From: Faunimonas pinastri
Lineage (GTDB): Bacteria; Pseudomonadota; Alphaproteobacteria; Rhizobiales; Afifellaceae
Direction: 5' to 3'
Assembly: GCF_900110915.1 (NCBI RefSeq)
Contig: NZ_FOFG01000002.1
Location: 248,001-312,000 of the forward strand
Length of the DNA: 64,000 nucleotides
The notes beneath the pieces are model-generated. The model was not told where the DNA came from. It did not search any database and saw nothing but the letters and a program-made list of their open reading frames with translations. Position 1 is the first letter of the stretch; each line of letters opens with the position of its first letter. The translations under genes and the position numbers were made by a program. Shown in pieces: positions 55,373 to 64,000 of the stretch.

Positions 55373-58309
55373 ATGTCCAACAAGATGCTCATCGATGCGA
55401 CGCATCGGGAAGAGACCCGCGTCGTTGTCTTGCAGGGAAGCAAGGTAGAAGAGTTCGATTTCGAGGCGGCCAACCGCCAGCAGCTCCGGGGAAACATCTA
55501 TCTCGCCAAGGTGACGCGGGTCGAACCGTCGCTCCAGGCGGCGTTCGTGGAGTATGGCGGCAATCGCCACGGCTTCCTCGCCTTCTCCGAAATCCATCCC
55601 GACTACTACCAGATCCCCCTCGCCGACCGGCAGGCGCTGCTGGCCGAACAGGCAGCCGAGGAAGCCGAGAACGCCAAGGCCGAGTCCGCCGCCATGGGCG
55701 ACGAGGACGAGCCGGCTCCCCGCCGTCGAGGGTCCCGCTCCCGTCAGGGTGGCACGGGTTCCAGCGAGGCGGATTCCGGGGTTGCCGCATCGGACGATGC
55801 CGGCTCTGAGGATCAGTCCCCCGAGGACTCGGGCGAGGCTGCCGAAGGCGACGAGGCCATGGCCGAGCGCGCCCAGGGCGACAGCGTGAGCGCGCCCGCC
55901 GAGAACGGCGACGAGGATCATCGTCACTCCGGCGACGTATCCGAGGTCCACGAGAACGAAAACGTGGAAAGCGTCGGCGCCGAAGACGCGATGGAAGAAG
56001 TGCCGGAGCGCCGCAAGCCGCGCCCGCGCCAGTACAAGATCCAGGAAGTCATCAAGCGCCGCCAGGTGCTGCTGGTGCAGGTCGTCAAGGAAGAGCGCGG
56101 CAACAAGGGCGCTGCTCTCACCACCTACCTGTCGCTGGCCGGCCGCTATTCCGTGCTGATGCCGAACACGGCGCGCGGCGGCGGCATCTCCCGCAAGATC
56201 ACCAATGCAGCCGACCGCAAGCGGCTGAAGAGCGTCGCTTCCGAGCTGGAGGTGCCGGAGGGCATGGGCGTGATCCTGCGCACGGCCGGCGCCAACCGGA
56301 CCCGCACGGAGATCAAGCGCGACTTCGAATATCTGCTGCGCCTGTGGGAGAACGTCCGCGAGCTGACGCTGCGCTCCACCGCGCCGACCCTCGTCTACGA
56401 GGAAGGCAGCCTCATCAAGCGCTCGATCCGCGACCTCTACAATCGCGACATTGACCAGGTGCTGGTGGCGGGCGACGACGCCTACCGCGAGGCCAAGGAC
56501 TTCATGCGCATGCTCATGCCGAGCCATGCCAAGAACGTTCAGCCCTACCGCGAGGAAATTCCGATCTTCTCCCGCCAGGGCGTGGAGATGCAGCTAGATG
56601 CGATGTTCTCGCCGCAGGTGACTCTGAAGTCCGGCGGCTACATCGTCATCAACCAGACCGAGGCGCTCGTCGCCATCGACGTGAACTCCGGCCGTTCCAC
56701 CCGTGAGCACTCCATCGAGGACACCGCGCTCAGCACCAACATGGAAGCGGCGGAAGAAATCGCCCGCCAGCTGCGTCTGCGCGACCTTGCCGGGCTGATC
56801 GTCATCGACTTCATCGACATGGAGGAGAAGCGCAACAACCGGTCCGTCGAGCGCAAGCTCAAGGACTGCCTGCGCATGGATCGCGCCCGCATCCAGGTCG
56901 GCCATATCTCGCATTTCGGCCTGATGGAAATGTCGCGCCAGCGTATGCGCACCGGCGTGCTGGAAAGCTCCAGCGAGCCTTGCGAGCATTGCCATGGCAC
57001 GGGCCAGGTCCGCTCGATCTCGTCCCTGTCGCTGCGCATCCTGCGCGCGCTGGAAGACCAGCTGATGCGCAACAACGGCCATCACCTCTATGTCCGCACC
57101 CGTCCGGACGTGGCGCTCTATGTCCTGAACCAGAAGCGCGCCCATCTGCTGCAGCTGGAGGACCGGTTCGGCCTCTCCATCAGCATCTCCGGCGACGAGC
57201 CGCATAACGAGTCCGGTTTCGTGATCGAGCGCGGCGAGCCCGTCCAGGAGCGGCTGATCCGCCCCGCCCCGGTCGCGATGCTGGATGTTCGCGACATCGA
57301 GGATATCGACGTCGAGATCGAGGACGAGCCCGAGGCGGAGATCGCCGAAGAGAGCGCCCCGGTCGAGGGTGCCGAGAGCCGCGAGGGCGAAGGCCGTGGC
57401 GAGCGTCGTCGGCGTCGTCGTCGCCGGCGCGGTGGCAATGGCGAGAATCGCGAGGGCGAAGGCCAAGCGGAGGCGACCTCCGGGGACGAGACCGCCGACG
57501 CCGCAGACGAAAACGACACTGCCGCTGAAGGCGAAGCCGGCGCGGCCGAGTTCGCCGGCGAGGAAGGCGACAGCGAGAGCGATCAGCAGGGCCGCCGCCG
57601 CCGTCGTGGCCGTCGGGGTGGCCGCCGTCGTGGTCGTGGTCGCGACGAGAACGAGGCGAATGCCGAGGGCGACGAGGCTGCCGACGCGGACGAAACCGTT
57701 CGGGAGTTCGCAGCCGAGGAAGGCTTCGCAGGCGAGCCGGGCGTCAGCGCGGCCGACATGCCGGACGTGCAGCCCGAAGCGCATCCCGCTGCCGTAAACG
57801 CGGCCATGGATGCCGGCGCCCAGCCCGAGATCGGCAACCCCGCCGAGCTGGAGAACCGAGCCGAAGCGGCTCCCGAGCAGCCGGTCGCTGCCGAGAACGT
57901 CCAGCCTGCCGTCTTCGGCGAGTCCGAGGCGCTGGAGGAATCCGCGCCCGCGTTCAACGAAGCCGAGGACGCTGCACAGGCCGAGCCTCTTTCCGGGTAC
58001 GCAGAAGCTCCGATGGCCAATTCGGATGCAAGCGCCGACGAGGCTCCGATGGGTGCCTTCGAGCCGACCGGTGCGGAAGACCCGGCTCTGACGCCGGCTG
58101 CACGCGGTCACGCTGTCGAGGACGACCGGAGCGTGGACGAGGGATCGTCCTCCGAGGCCATGAACGCTCCGGAACCCTACAATGCCGACGCGGCAACACA
58201 CGCCGAACCGGCCGTGGCGGAAGCTGCTCCCGAACCCGAGCCCGCCCCGGAGCCCGAGGACACCGGTCCGAAGCGCTCCGGCTGGTGGAACCGGCGCTCC
58301 TTTTTCTGA
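55373..58309 (+). CDS. rne: ribonuclease E
   Basis: 978-aa degradosome endoribonuclease. The N-terminal S1 domain (NIYLAKVTRVEPSLQAAFVEYGGNRHGFL) is interrupted by an acidic insert at about 87-215, as in other alphaproteobacteria. The DNase I-like catalytic region has VAIDVNSGRST and LIVIDFIDMEEKRN (Mg-binding Asps). The Zn-link is PCEHCHGTG. The tail has two Arg-rich RNA-binding stretches (GERRRRRRRRRGG and GRRGGRRRGRGR) and ends SGWWNRRSFF. In Caulobacter the GWW tail binds PNPase. Start ATG 55373 (MSNKMLIDATHREETR); the frame upstream is not coding. Confidence 0.95.
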   Translation: MSNKMLIDATHREETRVVVLQGSKVEEFDFEAANRQQLRGNIYLAKVTRVEPSLQAAFVEYGGNRHGFLAFSEIHPDYYQIPLADRQALLAEQAAEEAENAKAESAAMGDEDEPAPRRRGSRSRQGGTGSSEADSGVAASDDAGSEDQSPEDSGEAAEGDEAMAERAQGDSVSAPAENGDEDHRHSGDVSEVHENENVESVGAEDAMEEVPERRKPRPRQYKIQEVIKRRQVLLVQVVKEERGNKGAALTTYLSLAGRYSVLMPNTARGGGISRKITNAADRKRLKSVASELEVPEGMGVILRTAGANRTRTEIKRDFEYLLRLWENVRELTLRSTAPTLVYEEGSLIKRSIRDLYNRDIDQVLVAGDDAYREAKDFMRMLMPSHAKNVQPYREEIPIFSRQGVEMQLDAMFSPQVTLKSGGYIVINQTEALVAIDVNSGRSTREHSIEDTALSTNMEAAEEIARQLRLRDLAGLIVIDFIDMEEKRNNRSVERKLKDCLRMDRARIQVGHISHFGLMEMSRQRMRTGVLESSSEPCEHCHGTGQVRSISSLSLRILRALEDQLMRNNGHHLYVRTRPDVALYVLNQKRAHLLQLEDRFGLSISISGDEPHNESGFVIERGEPVQERLIRPAPVAMLDVRDIEDIDVEIEDEPEAEIAEESAPVEGAESREGEGRGERRRRRRRRRGGNGENREGEGQAEATSGDETADAADENDTAAEGEAGAAEFAGEEGDSESDQQGRRRRRGRRGGRRRGRGRDENEANAEGDEAADADETVREFAAEEGFAGEPGVSAADMPDVQPEAHPAAVNAAMDAGAQPEIGNPAELENRAEAAPEQPVAAENVQPAVFGESEALEESAPAFNEAEDAAQAEPLSGYAEAPMANSDASADEAPMGAFEPTGAEDPALTPAARGHAVEDDRSVDEGSSSEAMNAPEPYNADAATHAEPAVAEAAPEPEPAPEPEDTGPKRSGWWNRRSFF

Positions 58310-58313
58310 AAGC

Positions 58314-58342
58314 AAAAAGCCCGGCATCAAGCCGGGCTTTTT
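58314..58342. terminator. bidirectional terminator between rne and argC
   Basis: Stem AAAAAGCCCGGC / GCCGGGCTTTTT with loop ATCAA. It serves both convergent genes. A second GC hairpin without T-run follows at 58358-58381 (GCGGGGCCGCC / GGCGGCCCCGC). Confidence 0.92.
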
Positions 58343-58384
58343 ATTTGAGGCGGGCGAGCGGGGCCGCCTTGGCGGCCCCGCTTC

Positions 58385-59440
58385 TCAGGGGAACATCGGC
58401 AGCTGCAGGAGACCGCTGGTCTCTTCCAGCCCGAAGGCGACGTTCATGTTCTGCACCGCCTGCCCGGCCGAACCCTTCACGAGATTGTCGATCACGGACA
58501 CCACGATGGCGCGGCCCTTGATACGATCGTCGAAGACGCCGAACTGCGCGTAGTTGGAGCCGCGGACATTCTGCGTTTGCGGCATGACGCCTTTCTTCGC
58601 GACCAGCATGAAGGGCTCGTCGCGATAGGCCGCTTCCAGTGCCGCCCGCAGATCGTCCGGCGTCGCGCCATTCGCAAGCCGGAGATAGGACGTGCAGAGC
58701 TCGCCCCGGCTCATCGGAATGAGATGCGGCGTGAAGTTCACCGCGATGGGCTCGCCCGCACCCGCTGCCGCGCCGATCTCCTGCTCGATCTCCGGCGCAT
58801 GGCGGTGCTTGCCGATGGAATAGGGCGAAATCCCTTCCCCTGCCTCGCAGAACAAGGTGTTCTGCTTCAGCCCGCGACCCGCGCCGGAGACGCCGGACTT
58901 GGCGTCGACAATGATCTCGGACGCATCGACCAAGCCGGCTTTCACCAGCGGCACCAGCGACAGCAGCGTCGCCGTCGGATAGCAGCCGGGGCAGGCGATG
59001 AGCCGCGCGCCGGCAATTTTGTCGCGGTAATGCTCGGTCAGGCCGTAGACGGCTTCCGCCTGCAGGTCGGGCGCGCGATGCGTGCCGCCATACCATTCGG
59101 CATAGGTGTCCATGTCGCGCAGCCGGAAATCGGCCGACATGTCGATGACCTTGATCGCGGGATTGCTGGCAAGCACCTTCGCCGTGATCTCCTGCGTCGT
59201 GCCATGCGGCAGACCGCAGAAAACGGCGTCGAGCTTCGACCAGTTCACCTCTTCCCACGTCACGAGGTCCGGCAGCTTCAGCATGGAAAGGTGCGGGAAG
59301 ACCTCGGCCAGCGGCTTGCCGGCATGGCTGTTGGCGGTGAGCGCCGCGATCTCCACCTGGGGGTGGCGCGCGAGCAGTCGCACCGCGTCGGCTCCGGTGT
59401 AACCCGAGGCACCCAGAATGCCGACCCTGATCTTTTCCAT
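58385..59440 (-). CDS. argC: N-acetyl-gamma-glutamyl-phosphate reductase
   Basis: 351-aa arginine biosynthesis enzyme, reducing N-acetylglutamyl phosphate with NADPH. The Rossmann turn is VGILGASGYTGADAVRLL, the catalytic Cys lies in LIACPGCYPTATLL, and ITTEGISPYSIGKHRHAPEIEQEIG-like text includes the conserved His. Start ATG 59440 (MEKIRVG) follows GAGCGGTAGG; the upstream frame is discarded. Convergent with rne. Confidence 0.96.
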   Translation of the reverse strand: MEKIRVGILGASGYTGADAVRLLARHPQVEIAALTANSHAGKPLAEVFPHLSMLKLPDLVTWEEVNWSKLDAVFCGLPHGTTQEITAKVLASNPAIKVIDMSADFRLRDMDTYAEWYGGTHRAPDLQAEAVYGLTEHYRDKIAGARLIACPGCYPTATLLSLVPLVKAGLVDASEIIVDAKSGVSGAGRGLKQNTLFCEAGEGISPYSIGKHRHAPEIEQEIGAAAGAGEPIAVNFTPHLIPMSRGELCTSYLRLANGATPDDLRAALEAAYRDEPFMLVAKKGVMPQTQNVRGSNYAQFGVFDDRIKGRAIVVSVIDNLVKGSAGQAVQNMNVAFGLEETSGLLQLPMFP

Positions 59441-59530
59441 CCTACCGCTCCAGTCTTGCAGCCCGGCCCGCAAATAGGGGTTGCCGGGCACGGAGTAAAT
59501 GTCGCTGTGCCCATGTCGGCTTCACGACGG

Positions 59531-60046
59531 TCAGGAAAGGCCGATTCCGGTCTCCCGCTGAAAGACGATGAGGTCGAGCGACGGCGCGGCGTCGCGGCCG
59601 CCGATCGCCGTCAGCAAAGCGTGGACCTGCCCGCGATGATGGGTCTGGTGATTGAAGAGGTGCGCCAGAGCGGGCGCGAGCGGTTGGGTGATGTCGCGCG
59701 GATTGGTAACGGGCTGATAGGTGAAGGTGCCGGCGAGATCCTCCTCAGACAGGCCATCCGCCCACTCGACAATCCGCCGATCCTCTTCGGCGCGCGCGGC
59801 GGCCAGCGACGGCAGATCCTCGTGCAGCACCAGGTCGAGCGACGGATAGGTCGGTCCGCTGCCGGTGAAGCGGGAAAGCCAGATCCGGTCGGTGACGAGC
59901 AGATGATTCAGCGTGCGGTGGACGGAGCCGAAGAAGGCGCCCCGGTCTGCGCGATAATCGGTGTCGTTCAATTGCCCCGCGGCATCGTAGAGACGGCGGT
60001 TCGCCCATTCGTTATAGGCGGCCATCATCCTGAAATGCTCCCGCAT
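59531..60046 (-). CDS. DinB family protein
   Basis: 171-aa four-helix-bundle protein of the DinB/YfiT fold: MAAYNEWANRRLYDAAGQL, FGSVHRTLNHLLVTDRIWLSRF and LAHLFNHQTHHRGQVHALLTAIG. The three His of the metal site are conserved (HRTLNH... and HQTHH). Members include thiol-dependent transferases; no substrate can be inferred. Divergent from the GST-like gene. Confidence 0.88.
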   Translation of the reverse strand: MREHFRMMAAYNEWANRRLYDAAGQLNDTDYRADRGAFFGSVHRTLNHLLVTDRIWLSRFTGSGPTYPSLDLVLHEDLPSLAAARAEEDRRIVEWADGLSEEDLAGTFTYQPVTNPRDITQPLAPALAHLFNHQTHHRGQVHALLTAIGGRDAAPSLDLIVFQRETGIGLS

Positions 60047-60131
60047 GCGCTTCCCCTGCTTCTCTCAACCGTCATTCGGTTCTATCCCTTGAGAGAAACG
60101 ATCGGCTTAAATCGGGACCGGGAGCAAGGCC

Positions 60132-60818
60132 ATGGGACGCATTCTTTTCGACCTGCGCGGAGGCGATCCGGGCCTTCGGTTCTCGCCCTATTGCTGGCGC
60201 GCCAAGATGGCGCTCGCCCACAAGGGCCTCGCGTTCGACACCAATGCGGTGACCTTCACCGAAATCGAGCATGCCACCGACGGCTTCTCCGCGACGGTGC
60301 CGGTGCTGCATGATGGCGGCACGCGTATCCGCGATTCCTTCGACATTGCGCTCTATCTCGACCGAACCTATCCGGAGCGGCCGCTCTTCGGAGATCCCGC
60401 GATCGTGGCGCTTGCCCGCTTTGTCGAGAACTGGACATTCCTGTCGGTCAACGCGCTCGGCATGAAGATGATCGTCAGCGACATCCATGCGGCGCTGGAC
60501 GAGAACGACCGGGCCTATTTCCGCCAGAGCCGGGAAGCGCGGCTCGGGCGCTCGCTGGAGGAGGCACAGCTCGGCGTCGCCGCCTGCCGGGGCGACTTGA
60601 AAAAGGCGTTGGAGCCGGCGCGGCGGGCGCTTTCCGATTCGGAATGGCTCTCCGGCGCAGAACCGCGCTTTCCCGACTACATCCTGTTCGGCTCGCTGAT
60701 GTGGATTCACACCATCTCCCGCGATCCGCTCTTCGCGCCGGACGATCCGGTGGGGCATTGGTTCGAGCGTGCCGCGCGTCTCTACCCCGAACTGGGGATC
60801 GCTCAGTCTGCAGCGTGA
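60132..60818 (+). CDS. glutathione S-transferase family protein
   Basis: 228-aa protein with an N-terminal thioredoxin-fold GST domain (RFSPYCWRAKMALAHKGLAFDTNAVTFTEI...VPVLHDGGTRIRDSFDIALYLDRTYP) and a helical C-terminal domain. The SPYCWR motif keeps a Ser and a Cys at the glutathione site. Function is unassigned; beta-etherase-like or stress-related roles are seen in the family. GGGAGCAAGGCC precedes the ATG. Confidence 0.87.
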   Translation: MGRILFDLRGGDPGLRFSPYCWRAKMALAHKGLAFDTNAVTFTEIEHATDGFSATVPVLHDGGTRIRDSFDIALYLDRTYPERPLFGDPAIVALARFVENWTFLSVNALGMKMIVSDIHAALDENDRAYFRQSREARLGRSLEEAQLGVAACRGDLKKALEPARRALSDSEWLSGAEPRFPDYILFGSLMWIHTISRDPLFAPDDPVGHWFERAARLYPELGIAQSAA

Positions 60819-60887
60819 CCTTGCAGCGGAATCGCGGCAAGGTTATAGCTCCGGCACAGAGTTTCCCAACGAGAGATTACCCACCCA

Positions 60888-61310
60888 ATGGCTATCGAAC
60901 GCACCTTCTCGATCATCAAGCCGGACGCGACCGAGCGCAACCTGACGGGCAAGATCATCGACAAGTTCGAGAGCAACGGCCTGCGCGTCGTCGCCTCCAA
61001 GCGCGTCAAGCTTACCCGCGACCAGGCGGAAGGCTTCTATGCCGTCCACAAGGAGCGTCCCTTCTTCGGCGAGCTGGTCGAGATGATGCTCTCCGGCCCG
61101 GTCGTCCTCCAGGTGCTGGAAGGCGAGAACGCCATCGCGAAGAACCGCGAGATCATGGGCGCCACCAACCCGGCGAATGCCGAGGCCGGCACGATCCGCA
61201 AGGAATTCGCCAAGTCCATGGGCGAGAACTCGGTGCATGGCTCCGACGCGCCGGAGACGGCCGCGCAGGAGATCAAGTATTTCTTCAAGGACGAAGAGAT
61301 CGTCGGCTGA
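60888..61310 (+). CDS. ndk: nucleoside diphosphate kinase
   Basis: 140-aa enzyme that balances (d)NTP pools by transfer through a phospho-His. [21 protein letters not shown], the active His motif [35 protein letters not shown] (the NSVHGSD His) and the C-terminus are intact. Followed by its own terminator. Confidence 0.97.
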   Translation: MAIERTFSIIKPDATERNLTGKIIDKFESNGLRVVASKRVKLTRDQAEGFYAVHKERPFFGELVEMMLSGPVVLQVLEGENAIAKNREIMGATNPANAEAGTIRKEFAKSMGENSVHGSDAPETAAQEIKYFFKDEEIVG

Positions 61311-61336
61311 CGGCCAGCCCCTTCTCAGTCGAACAG

Positions 61337-61360
61337 AAGGCCGGCTTGCGCCGGCCTTTT
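61337..61360 (+). terminator. terminator of ndk
   Basis: Stem AAGGCCGG / CCGGCCTT with a 6-nt loop, then TT; 26 nt after the ndk stop. Confidence 0.88.
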
Positions 61361-61399
61361 GCATTCTGAAAAGAACAAACAACCTTCCGGAGGCTCGAC

Positions 61400-61666
61400 A
61401 TGATCAGAGGTGGCTCGACCGAAAAAGCTGTCCACTGGCTCGAAGACTGGGCGAAGAGCCACATCCAGGCGCTCGATGAGGACGAAGAGGTGCAGGCGGA
61501 GGCGCTCGCAACCGAGGCACATGCGGCGTCCATCGAAGCCAAGGTCTATCTCGGTTCCGCGCTCCGGGCGCTTGGCTACAAGAACCTGAAGGATTTCATG
61601 CTGGACGAGTTGACCAGCCGCGCGGACGACGAGGCGGAACGACTGGAAAACGAAGCCGAAAGCTGA
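61400..61666 (+). CDS. small acidic conserved-type protein, function unknown
   Basis: 88-aa soluble, helical, acidic protein (MIRGGSTEKAVHWLEDWAKSHIQALDEDEEVQAEALATEAH...ALRALGYKNLKDFMLDELTSRADDEAERLENEAES). No signal, membrane segment or cysteine. A strong GGAGG Shine-Dalgarno and framing by two terminators support it as a real gene. I do not recognise the family. Confidence 0.75.
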   Translation: MIRGGSTEKAVHWLEDWAKSHIQALDEDEEVQAEALATEAHAASIEAKVYLGSALRALGYKNLKDFMLDELTSRADDEAERLENEAES

Positions 61667-61713
61667 GCCCCGTTCTCCCGACGCACATCGGACCGGACAT
61701 TCGGGAATTGAAA

Positions 61714-61738
61714 AAGGCCGGCGCAGTGCGCCGGCCTT
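61714..61738. terminator. bidirectional terminator between the small protein gene and katA
   Basis: Stem AAGGCCGGCGC / GCGCCGGCCTT with loop AGT. A T5 run follows on the minus strand (katA) and a weaker run on the plus strand. Confidence 0.9.
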
Positions 61739-61761
61739 CTTGTTCTACCCTGCCCTGCCGC

Positions 61762-63387
61762 TCAGCGGTTCGGAGCAGCGGCCGCCTGGTCCGGAGCGAC
61801 CGTGACACCGGCGGGTTCTTCCGCCTTGCCGCTGGTATAGGTCGGATGCGCCAGGTTCTCGTGCGGAGCGGCACGGCCCGGCAGCGGCGGCAACGCCTTC
61901 GCCTTCTCCAGGTCGAGGCCGGCCCCCTCCGCGACGCGGCGACCGTAATCCTCGTCCGCATGCCAGAAATGCCAGATCATGCGGAGCGCGAGTTCCTCAG
62001 GGCACTGCTTCAGGTCGCCGGAGAGATTGTTGATCAGGTCCTCGCGCTCCCAGTCCTGGAAGGAGCGATAGCGATCGCCGGCCTGCTTGTAGTCGTCCAT
62101 GGCGCGGCTGGTCTGATACCGGCCGAGATGCCCCTCGATGTACTGGTGGTACTCCTTGGAGGACTTCGGCGCTTCCTTCAGGCCGCGTCCGAGATAGCTG
62201 GGCTCGTAGTTGACGTGGTCGCTTTCACCACCCTTGTCGACGTAGAACGCCATCTGGCCGTCGCGCTGGTTGGTCGCGTAGGGGCACTGTACCTGCGGCG
62301 CGTTGATCGGCAGCTGCAGATAGTTCGGACCAACGCGGTAGCGTTGCGTGTCGGAGTAGGACAGCGTGCGGCCCTGCAGCATCTTGTCGTCGGAGAAGTC
62401 GATGCCGTCGACGAGCACGCCCGTACCGAATGCCGCCTGCTCCACTTCCGCGAAGAAGTTGGACGGCGCGCGATCCAGCACCATGCGGCCGACCGGCAGC
62501 AGCGGGAACTGGTCTTCCGGCCAGCGCTTCGTGTCGTCCAGCGGATCGAAGTCGAGCTCGGGATGCTCGCCGTCGCTCATGAGCTGGACGCAGAATTCCC
62601 ACTCCGGGTAATCGCCGCGCTCGATGGCGTCATAAAGATCGCGCGTGGCGTGGCCGACATCCTTGCCCTGGATCTCCTGCGCCTGCGGCGTGGTGAGATT
62701 GCGGACGCCCTGCTTGGGCTGCCAGTGGAACTTGACGAGGTGGGCGACGCCATCGGCGTTCACCAGCTTGTAGGTGTTGACGCCCGAGCCTTCCATCTCC
62801 CGGTAGTTCGCCGGAATGCCCCAGGGCGACTTCAGCCAGGTCACCATATGGATCGATTCCGGGTGCGCGGCGATGAAGTCGTAGAAGCGCCAGGCTTCCT
62901 GCCGATTGGTGACCGGATCGGGCTTGAAGGCGTGGATCATGTCCGGGAACTTGATGGCGTCCCGGATGAAGAAGACCTTGAGGTTGTTGCCGACGAGGTC
63001 CCAGTTGCCTTCCAGCGTCTTGAACTTGACGGCGAAGCCGCGCGGGTCGCGCTCCGTCTCCGGGCTTTCCTTGGCGCCGGCCACGGTGGAGAAGCGAACG
63101 AACATGGGCGTCTTGACGCCGGTCTCGTTCAGCACGCGGGCGCGGGTGTACCTGGAAGCCGGCTCGTCGCCGATCTTCCCGTAGGCTTCGAACCAGCCAT
63201 GCGCGCCGGCGCCGCGCGCGTGGACCACGCGCTCTGGAATGCGCTCGCGGTCGAAATGTGTGATCTTCTCGATGAACTGGTAGTTTTCCAGGGTTGCCGG
63301 ACCGCGCTCGCCAACCGAGCGCAGGCTCTGGTTGTCGTGGACCGGATGACCCTGCCGGGTCGTCAAAGTGCGGGTTTCATCACTCAT
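61762..63387 (-). CDS. katA: monofunctional heme catalase
   Basis: 541-aa catalase that dismutates hydrogen peroxide. The distal His lies in [19 protein letters not shown], the Asn in [17 protein letters not shown], and the proximal Tyr in [20 protein letters not shown]. Length and the EEPAG tail fit the bacterial small-subunit clade. Start ATG 63387 (MSDETRTL) follows GGAGAG; the 27-codon upstream frame is discarded. The promoter carries an Irr-like box. No oxyR gene is adjacent inside the window. Confidence 0.96.
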   Translation of the reverse strand: MSDETRTLTTRQGHPVHDNQSLRSVGERGPATLENYQFIEKITHFDRERIPERVVHARGAGAHGWFEAYGKIGDEPASRYTRARVLNETGVKTPMFVRFSTVAGAKESPETERDPRGFAVKFKTLEGNWDLVGNNLKVFFIRDAIKFPDMIHAFKPDPVTNRQEAWRFYDFIAAHPESIHMVTWLKSPWGIPANYREMEGSGVNTYKLVNADGVAHLVKFHWQPKQGVRNLTTPQAQEIQGKDVGHATRDLYDAIERGDYPEWEFCVQLMSDGEHPELDFDPLDDTKRWPEDQFPLLPVGRMVLDRAPSNFFAEVEQAAFGTGVLVDGIDFSDDKMLQGRTLSYSDTQRYRVGPNYLQLPINAPQVQCPYATNQRDGQMAFYVDKGGESDHVNYEPSYLGRGLKEAPKSSKEYHQYIEGHLGRYQTSRAMDDYKQAGDRYRSFQDWEREDLINNLSGDLKQCPEELALRMIWHFWHADEDYGRRVAEGAGLDLEKAKALPPLPGRAAPHENLAHPTYTSGKAEEPAGVTVAPDQAAAAPNR

Positions 63388-63489
63388 CGTGATCTCTCCA
63401 TGGACGGCTACTGAGCGCTCGCACCGGCATCCGGCGCAAGGAACGACCCTCAGGAAGAGGGCCGTCATGCTGATCGCGAGGCTATGGAG

Positions 63490-63517
63490 AGCTTATTTTA
63501 GAATTAGTCTAAGTCAA
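63490..63517 (-). promoter_or_regulatory. katA promoter with Irr/ICE-like box
   Basis: On the minus strand: TTGACT (63517-63512), 16-nt spacer, TAAGCT (63495-63490). The spacer and -35 contain, on the plus strand, TTTAGAA-TTA-GTCTAAG (63497-63513): the ICE left arm is exact and the right arm matches 5 of 7. Confidence 0.5.
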
Positions 63518-63668
63518 GTTCTCGATTCTGATCTTCAGGATTACCCCGCTCCCCTCGGCCAGCTGCCGTTCACAGCCAGTCGGGAGCCTCCGACCGGCAG
63601 GGAAACGCGCAGGAGGTCGCGCGGGTTACGTTTGTTCCCGTCTTTTTCGCCCGCGCACCGAAGCGATG

Positions 63669-64000
63669 TCAGCCGATCCTGTTCAGCGCCTGTTCGAGGT
63701 CGGCGATGATGTCCTGCGGGTCTTCCAGTCCCACGGACAGGCGGATCACGTCAGGCCCCGCCCCGGCGGCCGTCTTGATCGCGTCCGGCACCTGCGCATG
63801 CGTCGTGGACGCCGGGTGGATGATCAGCGAGCGCGTATCGCCGATATTGGCGAGATGGGAGAGCAACTGGACGTTCTTCACCAGCGAGATGCCCGCCTCG
63901 TGTCCGCCCTTGAGGCCGAAGGTAAAGACGGCCCCCGCCCCCTTGGGCGTGTATTTCTGGGCAAGGTTGTAATAGCGGTTGCCGGCCAGGCCGGCATAGC
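63669..64000 (-). CDS. metY: O-acetylhomoserine sulfhydrylase-type PLP enzyme, 3' part only
   Basis: C-terminal 110 residues of a Cys/Met-metabolism PLP enzyme running off the window: LAQKYTPKGAGAVFTFGLKGGHEAG, SHLANIGDTRSLIIHPASTTHAQV and GAGPDVIRLSVGLEDPQDIIADLEQAL. This pattern is typical of O-acetylhomoserine aminocarboxypropyltransferase. The stop is at 63671-63669. The start and PLP lysine lie beyond base 64000. Confidence 0.9.
   Translation of the reverse strand, partial: YAGLAGNRYYNLAQKYTPKGAGAVFTFGLKGGHEAGISLVKNVQLLSHLANIGDTRSLIIHPASTTHAQVPDAIKTAAGAGPDVIRLSVGLEDPQDIIADLEQALNRIG

Overview
The window is a high-GC, gene-dense chromosomal segment from an alphaproteobacterium of the order Hyphomicrobiales (Rhizobiales). 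The gene orders that point there are nagZ - SPOR protein - argS - dgt / erpA - xth, priA - atpHAGDC, and a suf operon carrying two cysteine desulfurases. An ExoR-type Sel1-repeat regulator, a class II DAHP synthase, an RpoH2-like sigma factor and an RNase E ending in a Gly-Trp-Trp motif support it. Sequence alone does not fix the genus; an Aurantimonadaceae-like member is a guess. I saw no phage, IS element, CRISPR array, tRNA or rRNA. This is core chromosome, so the interest lies mainly in regulatory DNA.

Layout. 1-8.0 kb: peptidoglycan recycling (nagZ, cut by the window edge), a SPOR-domain division protein, argS and dgt on the minus strand; erpA and xth on the plus strand; exoR on the minus strand. 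8.0-13.5 kb: an NMT1/SsuA-type ABC importer (binding protein, ATPase, permease) facing a TctDE-like two-component system; an 11-bp-period direct repeat lies in front of the importer. 13.5-18.4 kb: MOSC protein, AcuI-like reductase, pseudouridine catabolism (psuK with a fused HTH, then psuG) and a heat-shock-type sigma factor. 18.4-25.7 kb: the F1 ATP synthase operon and priA. 25.8-32 kb: transaldolase-like aldolase with a small monooxygenase-fold protein, class II DAHP synthase, a P-loop kinase-like protein, parE (with a LexA-type box) and an acetyltransferase. 32.3-41.8 kb: RhlE-type helicase, then the suf Fe-S operon read leftward, and a divergent alpha/beta hydrolase. 41.8-55 kb: anmK, tyrS, a very large AsmA-like protein, Bcp peroxiredoxin, M23 peptidase, prfB with its programmed frameshift, PBP1a and a cell-wall amidase. 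55-64 kb: rne, argC, DinB-like and GST-like proteins, ndk, a small unknown, catalase and the 3' part of an O-acetylhomoserine sulfhydrylase.

How they work together. Several genes concern the envelope (nagZ, anmK, SPOR protein, M23 peptidase, mrcA, amidase, AsmA-like protein, exoR). The suf operon and catalase promoters each carry a 17-bp 7-3-7 dyad resembling the rhizobial Irr/ICE box, which suggests joint iron/oxidative control. The parE promoter has the alphaproteobacterial LexA direct repeat. Other non-coding signals are paired hairpins between importer genes, a terminator embedded in the kinase gene, a 24-bp palindrome over the atpA stop codon, and a hairpin that partly covers the rne ribosome-binding site. 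I found no clearly undescribed multi-gene system; the most promising leads are these control elements and the HTH-kinase fusion in pseudouridine catabolism.
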